A stretch of DNA of 63,195 nt from Methanocalculaceae archaeon. GTDB lineage: Archaea; Halobacteriota; Methanomicrobia; Methanomicrobiales; Methanocorpusculaceae. The translations under genes were made by a program, and so were the position numbers. The stretch is from NCBI GenBank assembly GCA_031262705.1, contig JAISHD010000006.1, positions 1 through 63,195 on the forward strand, in the 5' to 3' direction. Positions 30,472 to 39,699 of this stretch are shown piece after piece (the first letter of the stretch is position 1; each line of letters starts with the position of its first letter). The notes under the pieces are model-generated. The model was not told the DNA's origin, searched no databases, and saw nothing but the letters and a program-made list of their open reading frames with translations.

Positions 30472-30921
30472 TCAGCGGATCTGCTGCTGTGCAGAAGCAT
30501 AAATCTCCTGCATGCGCTGCTCTACCGCTGCCATCTGACTCTGCAGCTTTCCAAGAGACTCGGAGAGCCGTTTGCCGGATGCATCCATCTCGGTGATCCG
30601 GTCGCGCAGGAAAGAGACTGCCTCTTCGGTTGATTTCTCAACCGTAACCCCTGCGCCAATCCCGACAAGCATCTTCTTCGTATCCGCAACCGTTGCACGA
30701 ACCGACACACCGCCGCCGAGACTTAAGAGAGTGGAAACCTCTCCGTCTGCGGATGCCAGAACCTCCAGTGCCTCAATAGAGGCAAGAGACTCGGCACGTG
30801 CTGATTCGATAAACCGCAACTGCTGGGACAGAAGTTCAAACTGCTGGGAATACTCTGCGGCATAGGAACGGAGGGTCTGTACCTCCTGCTCCAGAGTTGC
30901 CTGATTTGCATTACTCGCCAT
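30472..30921 (-). CDS. pfdA: Prefoldin subunit alpha
   Basis: Coiled-coil protein with LLSLGGGVSVRATVADTKKMLVGIGAGVTVEKS; archaeal operon context. Confidence 0.9.
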   Translation of the reverse strand: MASNANQATLEQEVQTLRSYAAEYSQQFELLSQQLRFIESARAESLASIEALEVLASADGEVSTLLSLGGGVSVRATVADTKKMLVGIGAGVTVEKSTEEAVSFLRDRITEMDASGKRLSESLGKLQSQMAAVEQRMQEIYASAQQQIR

Positions 30922-31096
30922 TGATAGCCTTTACAGAATCAACAGTAATATATTTGCGCTCAAGCCGGTGCTTGCTGCCAATCGTTGCAAGAGTAAACTC
31001 TCCTGCAAGACGCTCGCTTGGTGCATCGACTGTCTTTGTATAGGGCTTCATCAGTCCATCGTTTTTGAACGTGCCCTTAACCTCGAATTTCGGCAT
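30911..31096 (-). CDS. rpl18a: 50S ribosomal protein L18a (LX)
   Basis: MPKFEVKGTFKNDGLMKPYTKTVDAPSERLAGEFTLATIGSKHRLERKYI. Confidence 0.92.
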   Translation of the reverse strand: MPKFEVKGTFKNDGLMKPYTKTVDAPSERLAGEFTLATIGSKHRLERKYITVDSVKAINGE

Positions 31097-31107
31097 ATTT
31101 TTTCACC

Positions 31108-31776
31108 TCACAGAAATCCAAATACATCTTCAATTCTACCGAGTTCAAAACCCGTGGTAGCGTTTCCTGCCAGATAACCCTTGCTGTTCACGAGCAAACC
31201 GGTTCCGATCAGCCCTGAACCCATGTTCACGGATCCGGTACCGACGGAAACGTCCGCTGTCGGAAGACTGTTCTCGAGATGATCCAGTTCGCCGGGGGTA
31301 CTTCGGGCTGGCAGCAGAACACCTGCGTTCGTGCAGGCACCTGCCATACCAACCGTTCCGACACCGCCGAATGACATCGGGATCGTCTCGACTTTCAGGA
31401 ACTCAGCCACCATCCTGCGCATCGCAGACGACATGTCTGGATGCACAACCGCGAATGAATCATTGGTAAGAATAACGTTCCCTGCCGCATTCATTTCTTC
31501 CCCAAGGAGCAGGACGTCGCCGTACTCCTGCAGAAGCTCAAGTTCTGAATCGTGAATGAGACCGGAAACAACAAATCCGCGGGAATTTCCGGTAAAAAGG
31601 AGACCGATCACGGACGACCCCTGAATAAAGGTAGGAATAACCTCTACTTCAAGAGCTTCCGCTATTTTTGTTCTGAACTCCTCCGGAGAGTCGATCGGAA
31701 CAAATGCGATGTCTTCAAAGACGCGGGCAAAGACGCCGATGTTCGGGTCGCCATTCAGTGACAGGGTGTGGTCCAT
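31108..31776 (-). CDS. eif6: Translation initiation factor IF-6
   Basis: GDPNIGVFARVFEDIAFVP..., GNVILTNDSFAVVHPDMS. Confidence 0.95.
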   Translation of the reverse strand: MDHTLSLNGDPNIGVFARVFEDIAFVPIDSPEEFRTKIAEALEVEVIPTFIQGSSVIGLLFTGNSRGFVVSGLIHDSELELLQEYGDVLLLGEEMNAAGNVILTNDSFAVVHPDMSSAMRRMVAEFLKVETIPMSFGGVGTVGMAGACTNAGVLLPARSTPGELDHLENSLPTADVSVGTGSVNMGSGLIGTGLLVNSKGYLAGNATTGFELGRIEDVFGFL

Positions 31777-32040
31777 TTATTCCTCAGCAAGTTCTGCCTG
31801 GACTTGTCCGTCTTCGAACTTCATTGCACGAACACGAATGCGTCTTGGCGGTTTCTGGGATCCGCGTGCCCAGACTGCTTCGTTAATGCTCTTGTCGAGC
31901 TTAACGTCATCACTTTTCATGTGATGCTCAAGGTAGCCGCGGATGTCTTTGATTGCAGCGTTTGCACGCTTGTAGCATGGAACGCGCTTGACATCACGGA
32001 GCGGAATAACATATACCTGTTCCTTTTGTGCTTCTACCAT
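31777..32040 (-). CDS. rpl31e: 50S ribosomal protein L31e
   Basis: [51 protein letters not shown]. Confidence 0.93.
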   Translation of the reverse strand: MVEAQKEQVYVIPLRDVKRVPCYKRANAAIKDIRGYLEHHMKSDDVKLDKSINEAVWARGSQKPPRRIRVRAMKFEDGQVQAELAEE

Positions 32041-32045
32041 TTTTC

Positions 32046-32198
32046 TTACACCTTCAGAGTGCTGCGTCTCCAGTTACGTCTGCACGGGTGAGACACAAAG
32101 TTACGCTTGGTTTTGATCATGACCCAGGCTGGAACGCGACGGTTCTGCTGGGTTGCCTTTGCAAGACGAATCTTACGAGCTTTAGTAAGTTTGCTCAT
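32046..32198 (-). CDS. rpl39e: 50S ribosomal protein L39e (absent from supplied ORF track because short)
   Basis: 50-aa minus-strand reading starting [34 protein letters not shown], ending ...STLKV*. Confidence 0.93.
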   Translation of the reverse strand: MSKLTKARKIRLAKATQQNRRVPAWVMIKTKRNFVSHPCRRNWRRSTLKV

Positions 32199-32200
32199 GG

Positions 32201-32794
32201 TTAATCACCATTCTTTTTTCGAATGATCAAAGACTGTTCATGGTTTTTCGGGAAGAACGGCACATAGTCAATCCCCCGCCGAACCATTTCGGCTCTGATC
32301 TCACTTTCGAAATCACCGTTTGGAATCGTTCCTGTTTCGCCGTAGGCGATCTCAAAGAACCGTTCACATAACCGGATGATTTCTTTTTTTCCGATGCCGA
32401 GCAGAGGCCGCACATAGCTGACCCCGTACTTCATCTCAAGGCTCTGTACTTCGGGACTTGTCCGCATCGGGACCCGGTCATCACGACGGGTTCCGTCGGC
32501 GACCACCTCATATTCCTGCGCAAGTGCACAGAGAGACCGTCGGTGGATTTCATTGATAGCATCTGCGGGATGCCCGTCGTCAACAATTCTGTTGACAACC
32601 TCATCAAGGAAACCTGGCGCAAAGACATGTTTCTTCCAAGGGAAACCGGTTGCCTTTGCCGCCGCCTCAATTGAAGGAACTGTGTGGTCTGGATTAAACA
32701 CGAATGTTATCAGCTCCACCTCATAGTCCCGCGCAAGCAGAACTGCGGCAAGCGTACTGTCCTTGCCGCCGCTGTAGAGCACACCCGCTTTCAT
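32201..32794 (-). CDS. PP-loop alpha hydrolase family ATPase (asparagine synthase-like)
   Basis: [23 protein letters not shown]-loop motif. Confidence 0.85.
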   Translation of the reverse strand: MKAGVLYSGGKDSTLAAVLLARDYEVELITFVFNPDHTVPSIEAAAKATGFPWKKHVFAPGFLDEVVNRIVDDGHPADAINEIHRRSLCALAQEYEVVADGTRRDDRVPMRTSPEVQSLEMKYGVSYVRPLLGIGKKEIIRLCERFFEIAYGETGTIPNGDFESEIRAEMVRRGIDYVPFFPKNHEQSLIIRKKNGD

Positions 32795-33123
32795 CCAACC
32801 CTGCGGATATTGAATTCCTTTTTCTGCGGTACAATCTGCGAGAGCAGCTGCTTGAGTTGGTCATCAGTGATTTTCTGACGCAGGCGTCCCGACTGGGCGA
32901 GAGCGACAATCTGCTGCTCGACTGCGGCGGCAAACTCAGGCTTGGTCAGCTTGATAGTGTTCAGCCGCTCGCGGGCTTCAGGTTCCATTGCCTGCATGAG
33001 AACAGACTGAATCTGTGCCTGCATCTGCTGCTGGCGCTGAGCCTGTTCCTGTTCGGCCATCTGCTGCTGCTGGAGCTGCATCATGCGTTGCCGGCGGATT
33101 TCTGCGAGTTCATCGTCTCCCAT
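32791..33123 (-). CDS. PDCD5-family DNA-binding protein
   Basis: MGDDELAEIRRQRMMQLQQQQ...RLNTIKLTKPEFAAAVEQQIVALAQSGRLRQKITDDQLKQLL. Confidence 0.93.
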   Translation of the reverse strand: MGDDELAEIRRQRMMQLQQQQMAEQEQAQRQQQMQAQIQSVLMQAMEPEARERLNTIKLTKPEFAAAVEQQIVALAQSGRLRQKITDDQLKQLLSQIVPQKKEFNIRRVG

Positions 33124-33156
33124 TTCTGGTCACCATTCTGTTTTGTCAGATATTCG

Positions 33157-33606
33157 TTAGTACTTTGCAAGGCCCGGAGTTTCCTTGACCGCGTCTTCCT
33201 TTAAGGAGTGGGCGATGTTGTCAAGGAACTTGCGGCCTTTTGCGGACACGTTGCGGCCGCCGGTAATTTTTTCGATGTAGCCGGCTGCTTCAAGCTGCTG
33301 CATGACTTTTCTTGCAATGCTGCCGCTTCCCTTTCTGAAGTGGGAAGGCTTGGAGCCGCGATCCTGCCTACCGCCGTAAACCGAGCGCATACGCTCGACT
33401 CCGATCGGGCCGTCAACATAGATACGACGCAGCACTGCTGCGGAACGGATGTACCACCAGTCTGGATTCTCCGGCGGCATCTGCTTGTGTACTCCTGTTT
33501 TTACATACTCGGACCACTCGGGTGCCTTGATTTCGGACTCGTTCTTGAGTTCCTCAGCAACCTTTGCGATGAGTGCATTGGCAGGGATGTCAAATACTGT
33601 AGTCAT
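33157..33606 (-). CDS. rps19e: 30S ribosomal protein S19e
   Basis: [20 protein letters not shown]...[37 protein letters not shown]. Confidence 0.94.
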   Translation of the reverse strand: MTTVFDIPANALIAKVAEELKNESEIKAPEWSEYVKTGVHKQMPPENPDWWYIRSAAVLRRIYVDGPIGVERMRSVYGGRQDRGSKPSHFRKGSGSIARKVMQQLEAAGYIEKITGGRNVSAKGRKFLDNIAHSLKEDAVKETPGLAKY

Positions 33607-33736
33607 AGACTTTTCCTCACTGTAAGCCCGTACCTTTCGGCACGATTTGGTTGCATGAGAGACTCTCTGCAACACATGACATTAACAGTCTGTATCAATT
33701 GGTGCCCGGACAATAAATAAGTTCGTGAAAAAAGGT

Positions 33737-33833
33737 TTTGTTCTAAAAGTCTGAAAAGCTTCAGGCTGTATAAGAAAAAAATTCCGCATAAGAAAGACTT
33801 TGGCACCGGTTTTACTTAGGGCAAAGTCTGAAA
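33737..33833. repeat. Diverged ~95-bp direct repeat, copy A
   Basis: Core tttgttctaaaagtctgaaaagcttcaggctg (33737-33768) matches copy B at 34265-34296 at most positions. Confidence 0.7.
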
Positions 33834-33847
33834 TGCGTTTGGGAAAA

Positions 33848-34198
33848 TTATTTTTTCTCGAGATAAAATGATTTTATTCTGTCGCGTGCCGACTGCTTTT
33901 TGGCAGAGTTCTTTCCTTTCACCGGTACTGATGCAGGAAGTTTGCCCCGATTCTTTGATCCGAGAACAACCATTCTGCCGCGTGAGTCCAGCACCTCTGC
34001 CGACGTTTTCTGGGCAAGCTCAAGAATTTCTTCTTCATCAAGATCACAGCTCTGCAGCCATTTGATCTTGATAACTTTTCTTGCCTCGAGCTGGCGGCGT
34101 GTTTCCTCCACCAGATCCTCGGTGCAGCCGTTTTTTCCAACCCAGATCGTGGGCTTTAATGTTTGAATATAAGATTCCGTATCGGATGATTTGGGCAC
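33848..34198 (-). CDS. yhbY: YhbY-family (CRM domain) RNA-binding protein
   Basis: LKPTIWVGKNGCTEDLVEETRRQLEARKVIKIKWLQ...VLDSRGRMVVLGSKNRG. Confidence 0.9.
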   Translation of the reverse strand: MPKSSDTESYIQTLKPTIWVGKNGCTEDLVEETRRQLEARKVIKIKWLQSCDLDEEEILELAQKTSAEVLDSRGRMVVLGSKNRGKLPASVPVKGKNSAKKQSARDRIKSFYLEKK

Positions 34199-34264
34199 GT
34201 GTGGTATCCCCTCGTGCCGTATATATTAGACAGTTGTGGGGATAAGAGTTCCCCTCAAAAAGAC

Positions 34265-34360
34265 TTTGTTCCAAAAGTCAGAAAAGCTTCAGGTTGCAGG
34301 AACAGAAATTTTCCGAATAAAAATACGTTGACGTTGGTTTTGCTTGGAGTGGCCAGAGAA
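34265..34360. repeat. Diverged ~95-bp direct repeat, copy B
   Basis: tttgttccaaaagtcagaaaagcttcaggttg (34265-34296) plus weaker downstream match (ttccg.ataa...ggttttgctt). Confidence 0.7.
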
Positions 34361-34584
34361 TACAGAGATTTCTGTGTGATCCCTGATTCCTTCGTGTAAA
34401 ACCAAACTCAGAGACTCGCGAACATCTAAATTAGAATGCAACCATTATTTATGAATAAGTTTTGATTTTTGGAGCAAAACTCCGCAACAATTTTAGAAAA
34501 ACGAGGGAGAGATGCAATAGGCGACAGAGTTCAGTACAGCATCACTGCCGTAGATATAAAATGAGCAAAAAAAATGTGTTTTGT

Positions 34585-35025
34585 TCAGTTGAACTGCAGG
34601 CGTGAGTAATCAATGACAGTTGTTGTTCCATCGTCAAAGATCGCTTCCACTACCACAAACCGGGAACCGACAACCCCTAACGCAATCCCATTGAACATAA
34701 TCTGCTGTCTAGAAGTAATACTATACTGATAATTGGCAGCAGACGTTGTCTCGGGAGCCCCATCAATGTAGACATGAAGACCTGTTACGCGTGGTGCATC
34801 CTCACCGCCGATAATGGAAACAACCACATCATTGCCGGAGAGATGGACAGTAACATCTACATTTCCGTACGAGGTATCTACAATTTCACCCATAGCAAAG
34901 ATGCCAACAATCACCAGTCCGATCACAATACCGATGACAAGAAGTATACCGATCAGCGAGGAAAATCCGCTTGAAGCGGATTTTTTGCCCAGAAATGCCT
35001 GAGGAAAAATTATTGTATCATTCAT
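34585..35025 (-). CDS. Archaeal type IV pilin-like protein
   Basis: KKSASSGFSSLIGILLVIGIVIGLVIVGIFA: pilin-like signal plus hydrophobic helix; start uncertain (ORF opens at 35043). Confidence 0.7.
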   Translation of the reverse strand: MNDTIIFPQAFLGKKSASSGFSSLIGILLVIGIVIGLVIVGIFAMGEIVDTSYGNVDVTVHLSGNDVVVSIIGGEDAPRVTGLHVYIDGAPETTSAANYQYSITSRQQIMFNGIALGVVGSRFVVVEAIFDDGTTTVIDYSRLQFN

Positions 35026-36730
35026 GATGTCCCTCACCTTCAATCACAACAAACGAATCTAAGGGAGTACTGCTCACTACACACCATTCGTCGTCCACAG
35101 GCTGAACGTACACCAGAATCATGGTATACGCTCCGGTTGTGCTGTCAGCGGTCTCGGTCAGTACATAGCCTCCTCCCTGTTTTGCAACCATTACGATCTC
35201 ACGAATAACCGAGGTGCCGTGCGGGTCAGTAAGGTAGAAAATGTCCTTTCCGACCATTTGCGGATTGGTTTCATCAGCAAGCAGGATGCCGTTATAATCC
35301 ACTGCAAAGATATGATCCTCTCCTGAGGTCAGTTCGTCGGACGGATCCATTATCATGGCAAGAGCTGCCTCTTTACCGTACGTTGCAATGTAGTCCTGGA
35401 CTGCCTGTACGGTGCGAACCAGAGTATATCTGTCCCTGATATCATACGTAACGGTGTGGTTGAGTATCGGCATCTGTGCACCAACACACCAGTTCTCATC
35501 TATTGGAAGCACGTAGGCAACACCAAAGACGGCCTGATAATCCAAGTACGGCACTGCATCATAGTAATGAACATATCCGCCACCCTGCAGACATCGGTTG
35601 ATCATATTCTGTATTATCGTGAGACCCCACACTCCTTTGTGGTTAATTCTGTTCTCACCGACGAGATATTCTCTTGATGGCATGGAAAGAACCGTACCGT
35701 CCATGGTATAGGCAAATATCTCATAGTTCTCATCCGTGAACAGACCGTTCGGATTGCTCATGGCGGAAAGTGTTGCTATCTGACCGTTCCGTTTTGCATA
35801 GGCGGCCATCTGCTGAACGTCAGAGATCATCTTATCCACATTCGGGTTCGGCGGGAAGGTGATATCTACCGGATCTCTTGGATAGTCGGCAAGCACCAGT
35901 CTGAGATCCTGACCACCAAACGACAGGGTTTTCCAGATGACAGTTTTGTTGACACGGTCGCTGCCGCCCAACGGATAGAACTGATAGACTGCTGTTCCCT
36001 CCGGTTCTGCAAACACCCTGCCAAGGCCGTAATGCAGCTCAACCTGCTGCTGGTACCTGGGATTAATGTAATAATTTGTGCCGATATATGAGGAATCCGG
36101 GTGGTAAAGAACATCTCCGTTATTGTTTCCGACCCACAATTCGTAGGTGGTATTCTTGTAAAATGGTGTTCCTGGCGTTTCATTTATTAGAACATTGGGA
36201 GTCTGAGTAACACACAGGTAACCGTTGTAGGTTCCGTCTCTGGAGTACACTGGTACAATGAGACAGAGCACCATTCCGTACGTGTTGGAGTACACCGGAC
36301 CCATCAGCAGAATGTCATTCTCCGCAAACGACTCTTCAGTAATGCTTTTGAATTCGGGAGATGCCAAAAGCATTGGCTGATTAAACATCGGATAGGTAAC
36401 AGTAGTACCGTTTGCATCAACCCACGCAACACCTGTCGATTCAGGGAATATTTTATAGAGTTCATGCAGCATATTTTTTGCACTGTTGTCCTGTGGAGTT
36501 AATGAGGAGAGATTTTTTGCTGCAGACTGCACTTCGAAACCAAATGCAGTCAACGATACGTTCACGGAGTGATAGAGGTCTTCAGACATTGCCACGAAGT
36601 CATCCGAGACGGTGACATTCTGAGAAGAGGGGGGAGGGGACGAATGTACATGTACAACGGATACCGCAACCGCAACAACACAGATAACAGCAATAATGAG
36701 GACAAGACCGAGAAGAAGACGTGTGTCCAT
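35018..36730 (-). CDS. Membrane-anchored Cache-domain sensor-like protein without cytoplasmic output domain
   Basis: N-terminal TM MDTRLLLGLVLIIAVICVVAVAVSVV, then tandem Cache-like repeats (GVAWVDANGTTVTYP, VYSRDGTYNGYLCV, WCVGAQMPI, WCVVSSTPL). Confidence 0.75.
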   Translation of the reverse strand: MDTRLLLGLVLIIAVICVVAVAVSVVHVHSSPPPSSQNVTVSDDFVAMSEDLYHSVNVSLTAFGFEVQSAAKNLSSLTPQDNSAKNMLHELYKIFPESTGVAWVDANGTTVTYPMFNQPMLLASPEFKSITEESFAENDILLMGPVYSNTYGMVLCLIVPVYSRDGTYNGYLCVTQTPNVLINETPGTPFYKNTTYELWVGNNNGDVLYHPDSSYIGTNYYINPRYQQQVELHYGLGRVFAEPEGTAVYQFYPLGGSDRVNKTVIWKTLSFGGQDLRLVLADYPRDPVDITFPPNPNVDKMISDVQQMAAYAKRNGQIATLSAMSNPNGLFTDENYEIFAYTMDGTVLSMPSREYLVGENRINHKGVWGLTIIQNMINRCLQGGGYVHYYDAVPYLDYQAVFGVAYVLPIDENWCVGAQMPILNHTVTYDIRDRYTLVRTVQAVQDYIATYGKEAALAMIMDPSDELTSGEDHIFAVDYNGILLADETNPQMVGKDIFYLTDPHGTSVIREIVMVAKQGGGYVLTETADSTTGAYTMILVYVQPVDDEWCVVSSTPLDSFVVIEGEGHHE

Positions 36731-36859
36731 AACTTAATCTTCGTATCTATAGGAGTGCTGGTATAATGAATATTGCTGACAAAATATATCTTACATTTGT
36801 ACCCCATAGAGCATACAATACGAGTCAGGGCACAGGTGCACCTTCCCTGAACAACCGCC

Positions 36860-37080
36860 GGGGACAAAGAGATCTGCGTTTGCCACATACATTGCCGCAA
36901 ACAGATCTGATTCAAAGGCCGCTTTGGATCGGATCCGAACGTTGTGAACCACCATCGCCAAAATACCGGCAGTTTTTCCCGTTCAGTCACAGAGACATTC
37001 TTTGTTGTTCGTAATGAGAGCAACAACTCTCCGCTAATTTTCCTTGCGATCTCTAAGGAAATTGCGATGAGAGTTATGTC
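36860..37080 (-). pseudogene. Decayed duplicate of purN
   Basis: Plus-strand acatacattgccgcaaacagatctgattcaaaggccgctttgg... and ...ttgttgttcgtaatgagagcaacaactctccgctaattt parallel functional purN at 38213-38385. Confidence 0.75.
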
Positions 37081-37089
37081 AGTACATCT

Positions 37090-37510
37090 GTTCTTCCTTG
37101 TACTCTCCGGATACCTGAATCGTCTTATTGGGTGCCGGAAATTCAGAATCTCGCCGTCGATTATTGAGTTCACAGGACCTATCAGAATAGTCTGATTGTT
37201 TTGTTCGAAGAAGGCCTGATCGAACTCTCAGAAGTCTGTTGAGTTTTTTACCTCCTTCAGACTGAATGTGGGAATGGAATCGTATATTTCACCATTCGGA
37301 CCTATGCGGGAAATTCCAACAGATCTCGGAAATGTCTTATACAGATTCCAAAGAACATCATCGATCGCAGAAATATTATCCGCAGGAATTCCGGAAAGGA
37401 GGAAGGCAGCATGAGACAGCTCTGCGTCAACCACACTGCATTGAGAAGAAAAGGTTTCAGCATTATTCTCAGTCAGTACATCGAGACAATCAGCTTCATG
37501 TGAGAAAGAT
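37090..37510 (-). pseudogene. Decayed duplicate of the Cache-domain gene
   Basis: VDAELSHAAFLLSGIPADNISAIDDVLWNLYKTFPRSVGISRIGPNGEIYDSIPTF... then ...ILIGPVNS..DGE parallels NMLHELYKIFPESTGVAWVDANGTTVTYPMF...ILLMGPVYS of 35018..36730; interrupted by stops. Confidence 0.65.
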
Positions 37511-37531
37511 AGGCAGAAAATAAATACAGAG

Positions 37532-37834
37532 TCAATGAAGAGGATAACGGGTCACTGCTCCGCAGACCTTGCAGGTGGAGATGACCTTCCCGTGTTGAAT
37601 GCGAACGCGGTGGTTTTTTCCCGGAACAAAGTATGCGTGGCAGACCGGGCAGAAGGATCGGCGGTACGATCTGGGCATTCGCAGCCGCCTGCGCATCGCA
37701 ATCTCGCGGGAGAGTGCCACATACCGGTTGGCAAGGACTGGATCCGCCCGGTTCTTATACGCCTGATCGAAGAGAATCTCAATTCGATCAAGTGCGATCT
37801 CTTTTGCGGTAGGACTCTTTCTGTGCTGCGCCAT
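37532..37834 (-). CDS. rnp4: Ribonuclease P protein component 4 (Rpp21/Rpr2)
   Basis: KEIALDRIEILFDQA, SREIAMRRRLRMPRSYRRSFCPVCHAYFVPGKN, CKVCG zinc motif. Confidence 0.9.
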   Translation of the reverse strand: MAQHRKSPTAKEIALDRIEILFDQAYKNRADPVLANRYVALSREIAMRRRLRMPRSYRRSFCPVCHAYFVPGKNHRVRIQHGKVISTCKVCGAVTRYPLH

Positions 37835-37838
37835 GTAC

Positions 37839-38453
37839 TCAGGGTGTCTCCGACAGAATCTTCACATGACGTCCGGACACTACCAGCCGGTCGGCACAGA
37901 ACAACGCAACCGCTTCGGGGAATGCAATGTGTTCCTGTGCAAGAATCCGTTCGTCGAGCGCTTCCTCATCGTCATCATCCAACACCGGAACCGCCTTCTG
38001 CAGGATGATCGGTCCTGAGTCCAGTCCCTCGTCCACGAAATGTACTGTGCATCCTGCAATCTTGACCCCGTACTCCAGAGCCTGCCGCTGACCATGCAGA
38101 CCGGGGAATGCCGGAAGCAGTGCAGGGTGAATGTTGATCATCATCCCGAAAAACGCCCGGATAATTTCTGTTCCAATAATGCGCATATATCCGGCACAGA
38201 CAAACAGATCCGCATTTGCAGCATGCATTGCCGCAAGCAGGTCTGATTCAAAGGAAGATTTGGCCGGATAGTCTCGGTAGTTGACTACTACCACCGGAAC
38301 ATCGGCAGCTTTTGCCCGCTCAATTGCATAGGCATCCTTGTTGTCCGTAATGAGAACAACACATTCTCCGTTAATCTCCCCTCGGGAAAGGGCATCAAGT
38401 ATCGCCTGAAAGTTTGAGCCGCGTCCCGAAGCAAGTACCGCAATCCGCTTCAT
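37839..38453 (-). CDS. purN: Phosphoribosylglycinamide formyltransferase
   Basis: MKRIAVLASGRGSNFQAILDAL..., NIHPALLPAFPGLHG, CTVHFVDEGLDSGPII. Confidence 0.94.
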   Translation of the reverse strand: MKRIAVLASGRGSNFQAILDALSRGEINGECVVLITDNKDAYAIERAKAADVPVVVVNYRDYPAKSSFESDLLAAMHAANADLFVCAGYMRIIGTEIIRAFFGMMINIHPALLPAFPGLHGQRQALEYGVKIAGCTVHFVDEGLDSGPIILQKAVPVLDDDDEEALDERILAQEHIAFPEAVALFCADRLVVSGRHVKILSETP

Positions 38454-38713
38454 GTTACAGGTATATTGGACGCAGACGGATTATTATATTTCCCAAGATC
38501 GTTACTTCTCATCCGGAGCTGACGCTCCCTTCGGTCGCTATACAGCCTTCAGCCTCCAACCTCAGAGAAACATACAATTTCAGTGGACTTGCCGCTTTGC
38601 GGCTGCGAAAAGCAGAAGTTGATGCTGTGGTGTGGAGTGCAGCAAGCCCCAGAGGAACGGCAGTCACCGCACACGGCGCAGAGCGGCTCAATTCTGGTAG
38701 CAATTGTGGGGAG

Positions 38714-39649
38714 CTATTTTCCCGGCACCGCAGATGCCTTGCCGGACACAGCCTCCGCCCCAAGATAGGGATAGGCGATACCGAAGAAGATCAGGGCAAT
38801 ACCAACCCACTGTACCCAGGAGACCGCTTCGGAAAGAATGATCACCGCACAGATGATCGAGGCGGGAAGTTCAGAAGAACTGAGAATCGTCGCAGCTCCG
38901 GTTGAGATACGCGGCGTTCCGATCGAAAACAGAAACATCGGAAGAGCACAGCCGAACAGACCAAGAATAATACCATAAACCCAGATGCCGGAGAACGCCG
39001 TACCGCTCACAATATATGCAGGCGACATGATGCAAAGCAGCAGGGCAAGCGAGCAGGACATGATCACAAAGCTCCGGGTCAGTGGATGCATTTCCGGCTC
39101 TGTATGGCCAAGCAGGAACATGTAGAGAGCATAAAACAGAGCCGACAGCATGCCGAAGGCCACACCTTCGACAGTCAGCAGAATACTGCTGCCCACAAGG
39201 CCTGCGGCAAGAACCGTTCCGGCGATCAGGATCACAACCGCAGTCATCGTACGTCGCGACGGCATCCGCCAATCCATCAGAGCCTGAATGATCACGCCGA
39301 TCCATGTAAACTGGAACAGCAGAATAACCGAGACCGATGCCGGAACACTCTGCAGGGAAAAACAGTAGCAGACGCTCACCAGCGCAATCGCGGCCCCGGT
39401 TGCAAACAACCGCAGCACCCGCCTTATCGTCCACGGTACGGAGGAATCAGGCCGATGCAGAGATCCTTTGAGAAATCCTGCACCGACCAGAACCAGCAGA
39501 ATCAGCCAGGCGTAAAAGTACTGGCTCATCACCACATCGTTTGCCGAAAATCCTGCTTCATAGGCTATCTTAATCGTTGGTGATGATGGACCATAGCAGC
39601 ATCCGCCAAGAAAAACCAGCAAGGGAAACAGGAGCCAGCGGCCGTTCAT
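38714..39649 (-). CDS. EamA/DMT-family transporter
   Basis: Ten-TM protein with two repeated halves; SSSELPASIICAVIILSEAVSWVQWVGIALIFFGIAY. Confidence 0.85.
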   Translation of the reverse strand: MNGRWLLFPLLVFLGGCCYGPSSPTIKIAYEAGFSANDVVMSQYFYAWLILLVLVGAGFLKGSLHRPDSSVPWTIRRVLRLFATGAAIALVSVCYCFSLQSVPASVSVILLFQFTWIGVIIQALMDWRMPSRRTMTAVVILIAGTVLAAGLVGSSILLTVEGVAFGMLSALFYALYMFLLGHTEPEMHPLTRSFVIMSCSLALLLCIMSPAYIVSGTAFSGIWVYGIILGLFGCALPMFLFSIGTPRISTGAATILSSSELPASIICAVIILSEAVSWVQWVGIALIFFGIAYPYLGAEAVSGKASAVPGK

Positions 39650-39699
39650 AAAATTATACTCTTATGAGGTTTTTATCCTCATAAGCACTCTCCTTTCAT

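Noticed and set aside
38454-38713. ORFs between purN and the EamA transporter
   Set aside because: No protein-like features; treated as noncoding spacer.
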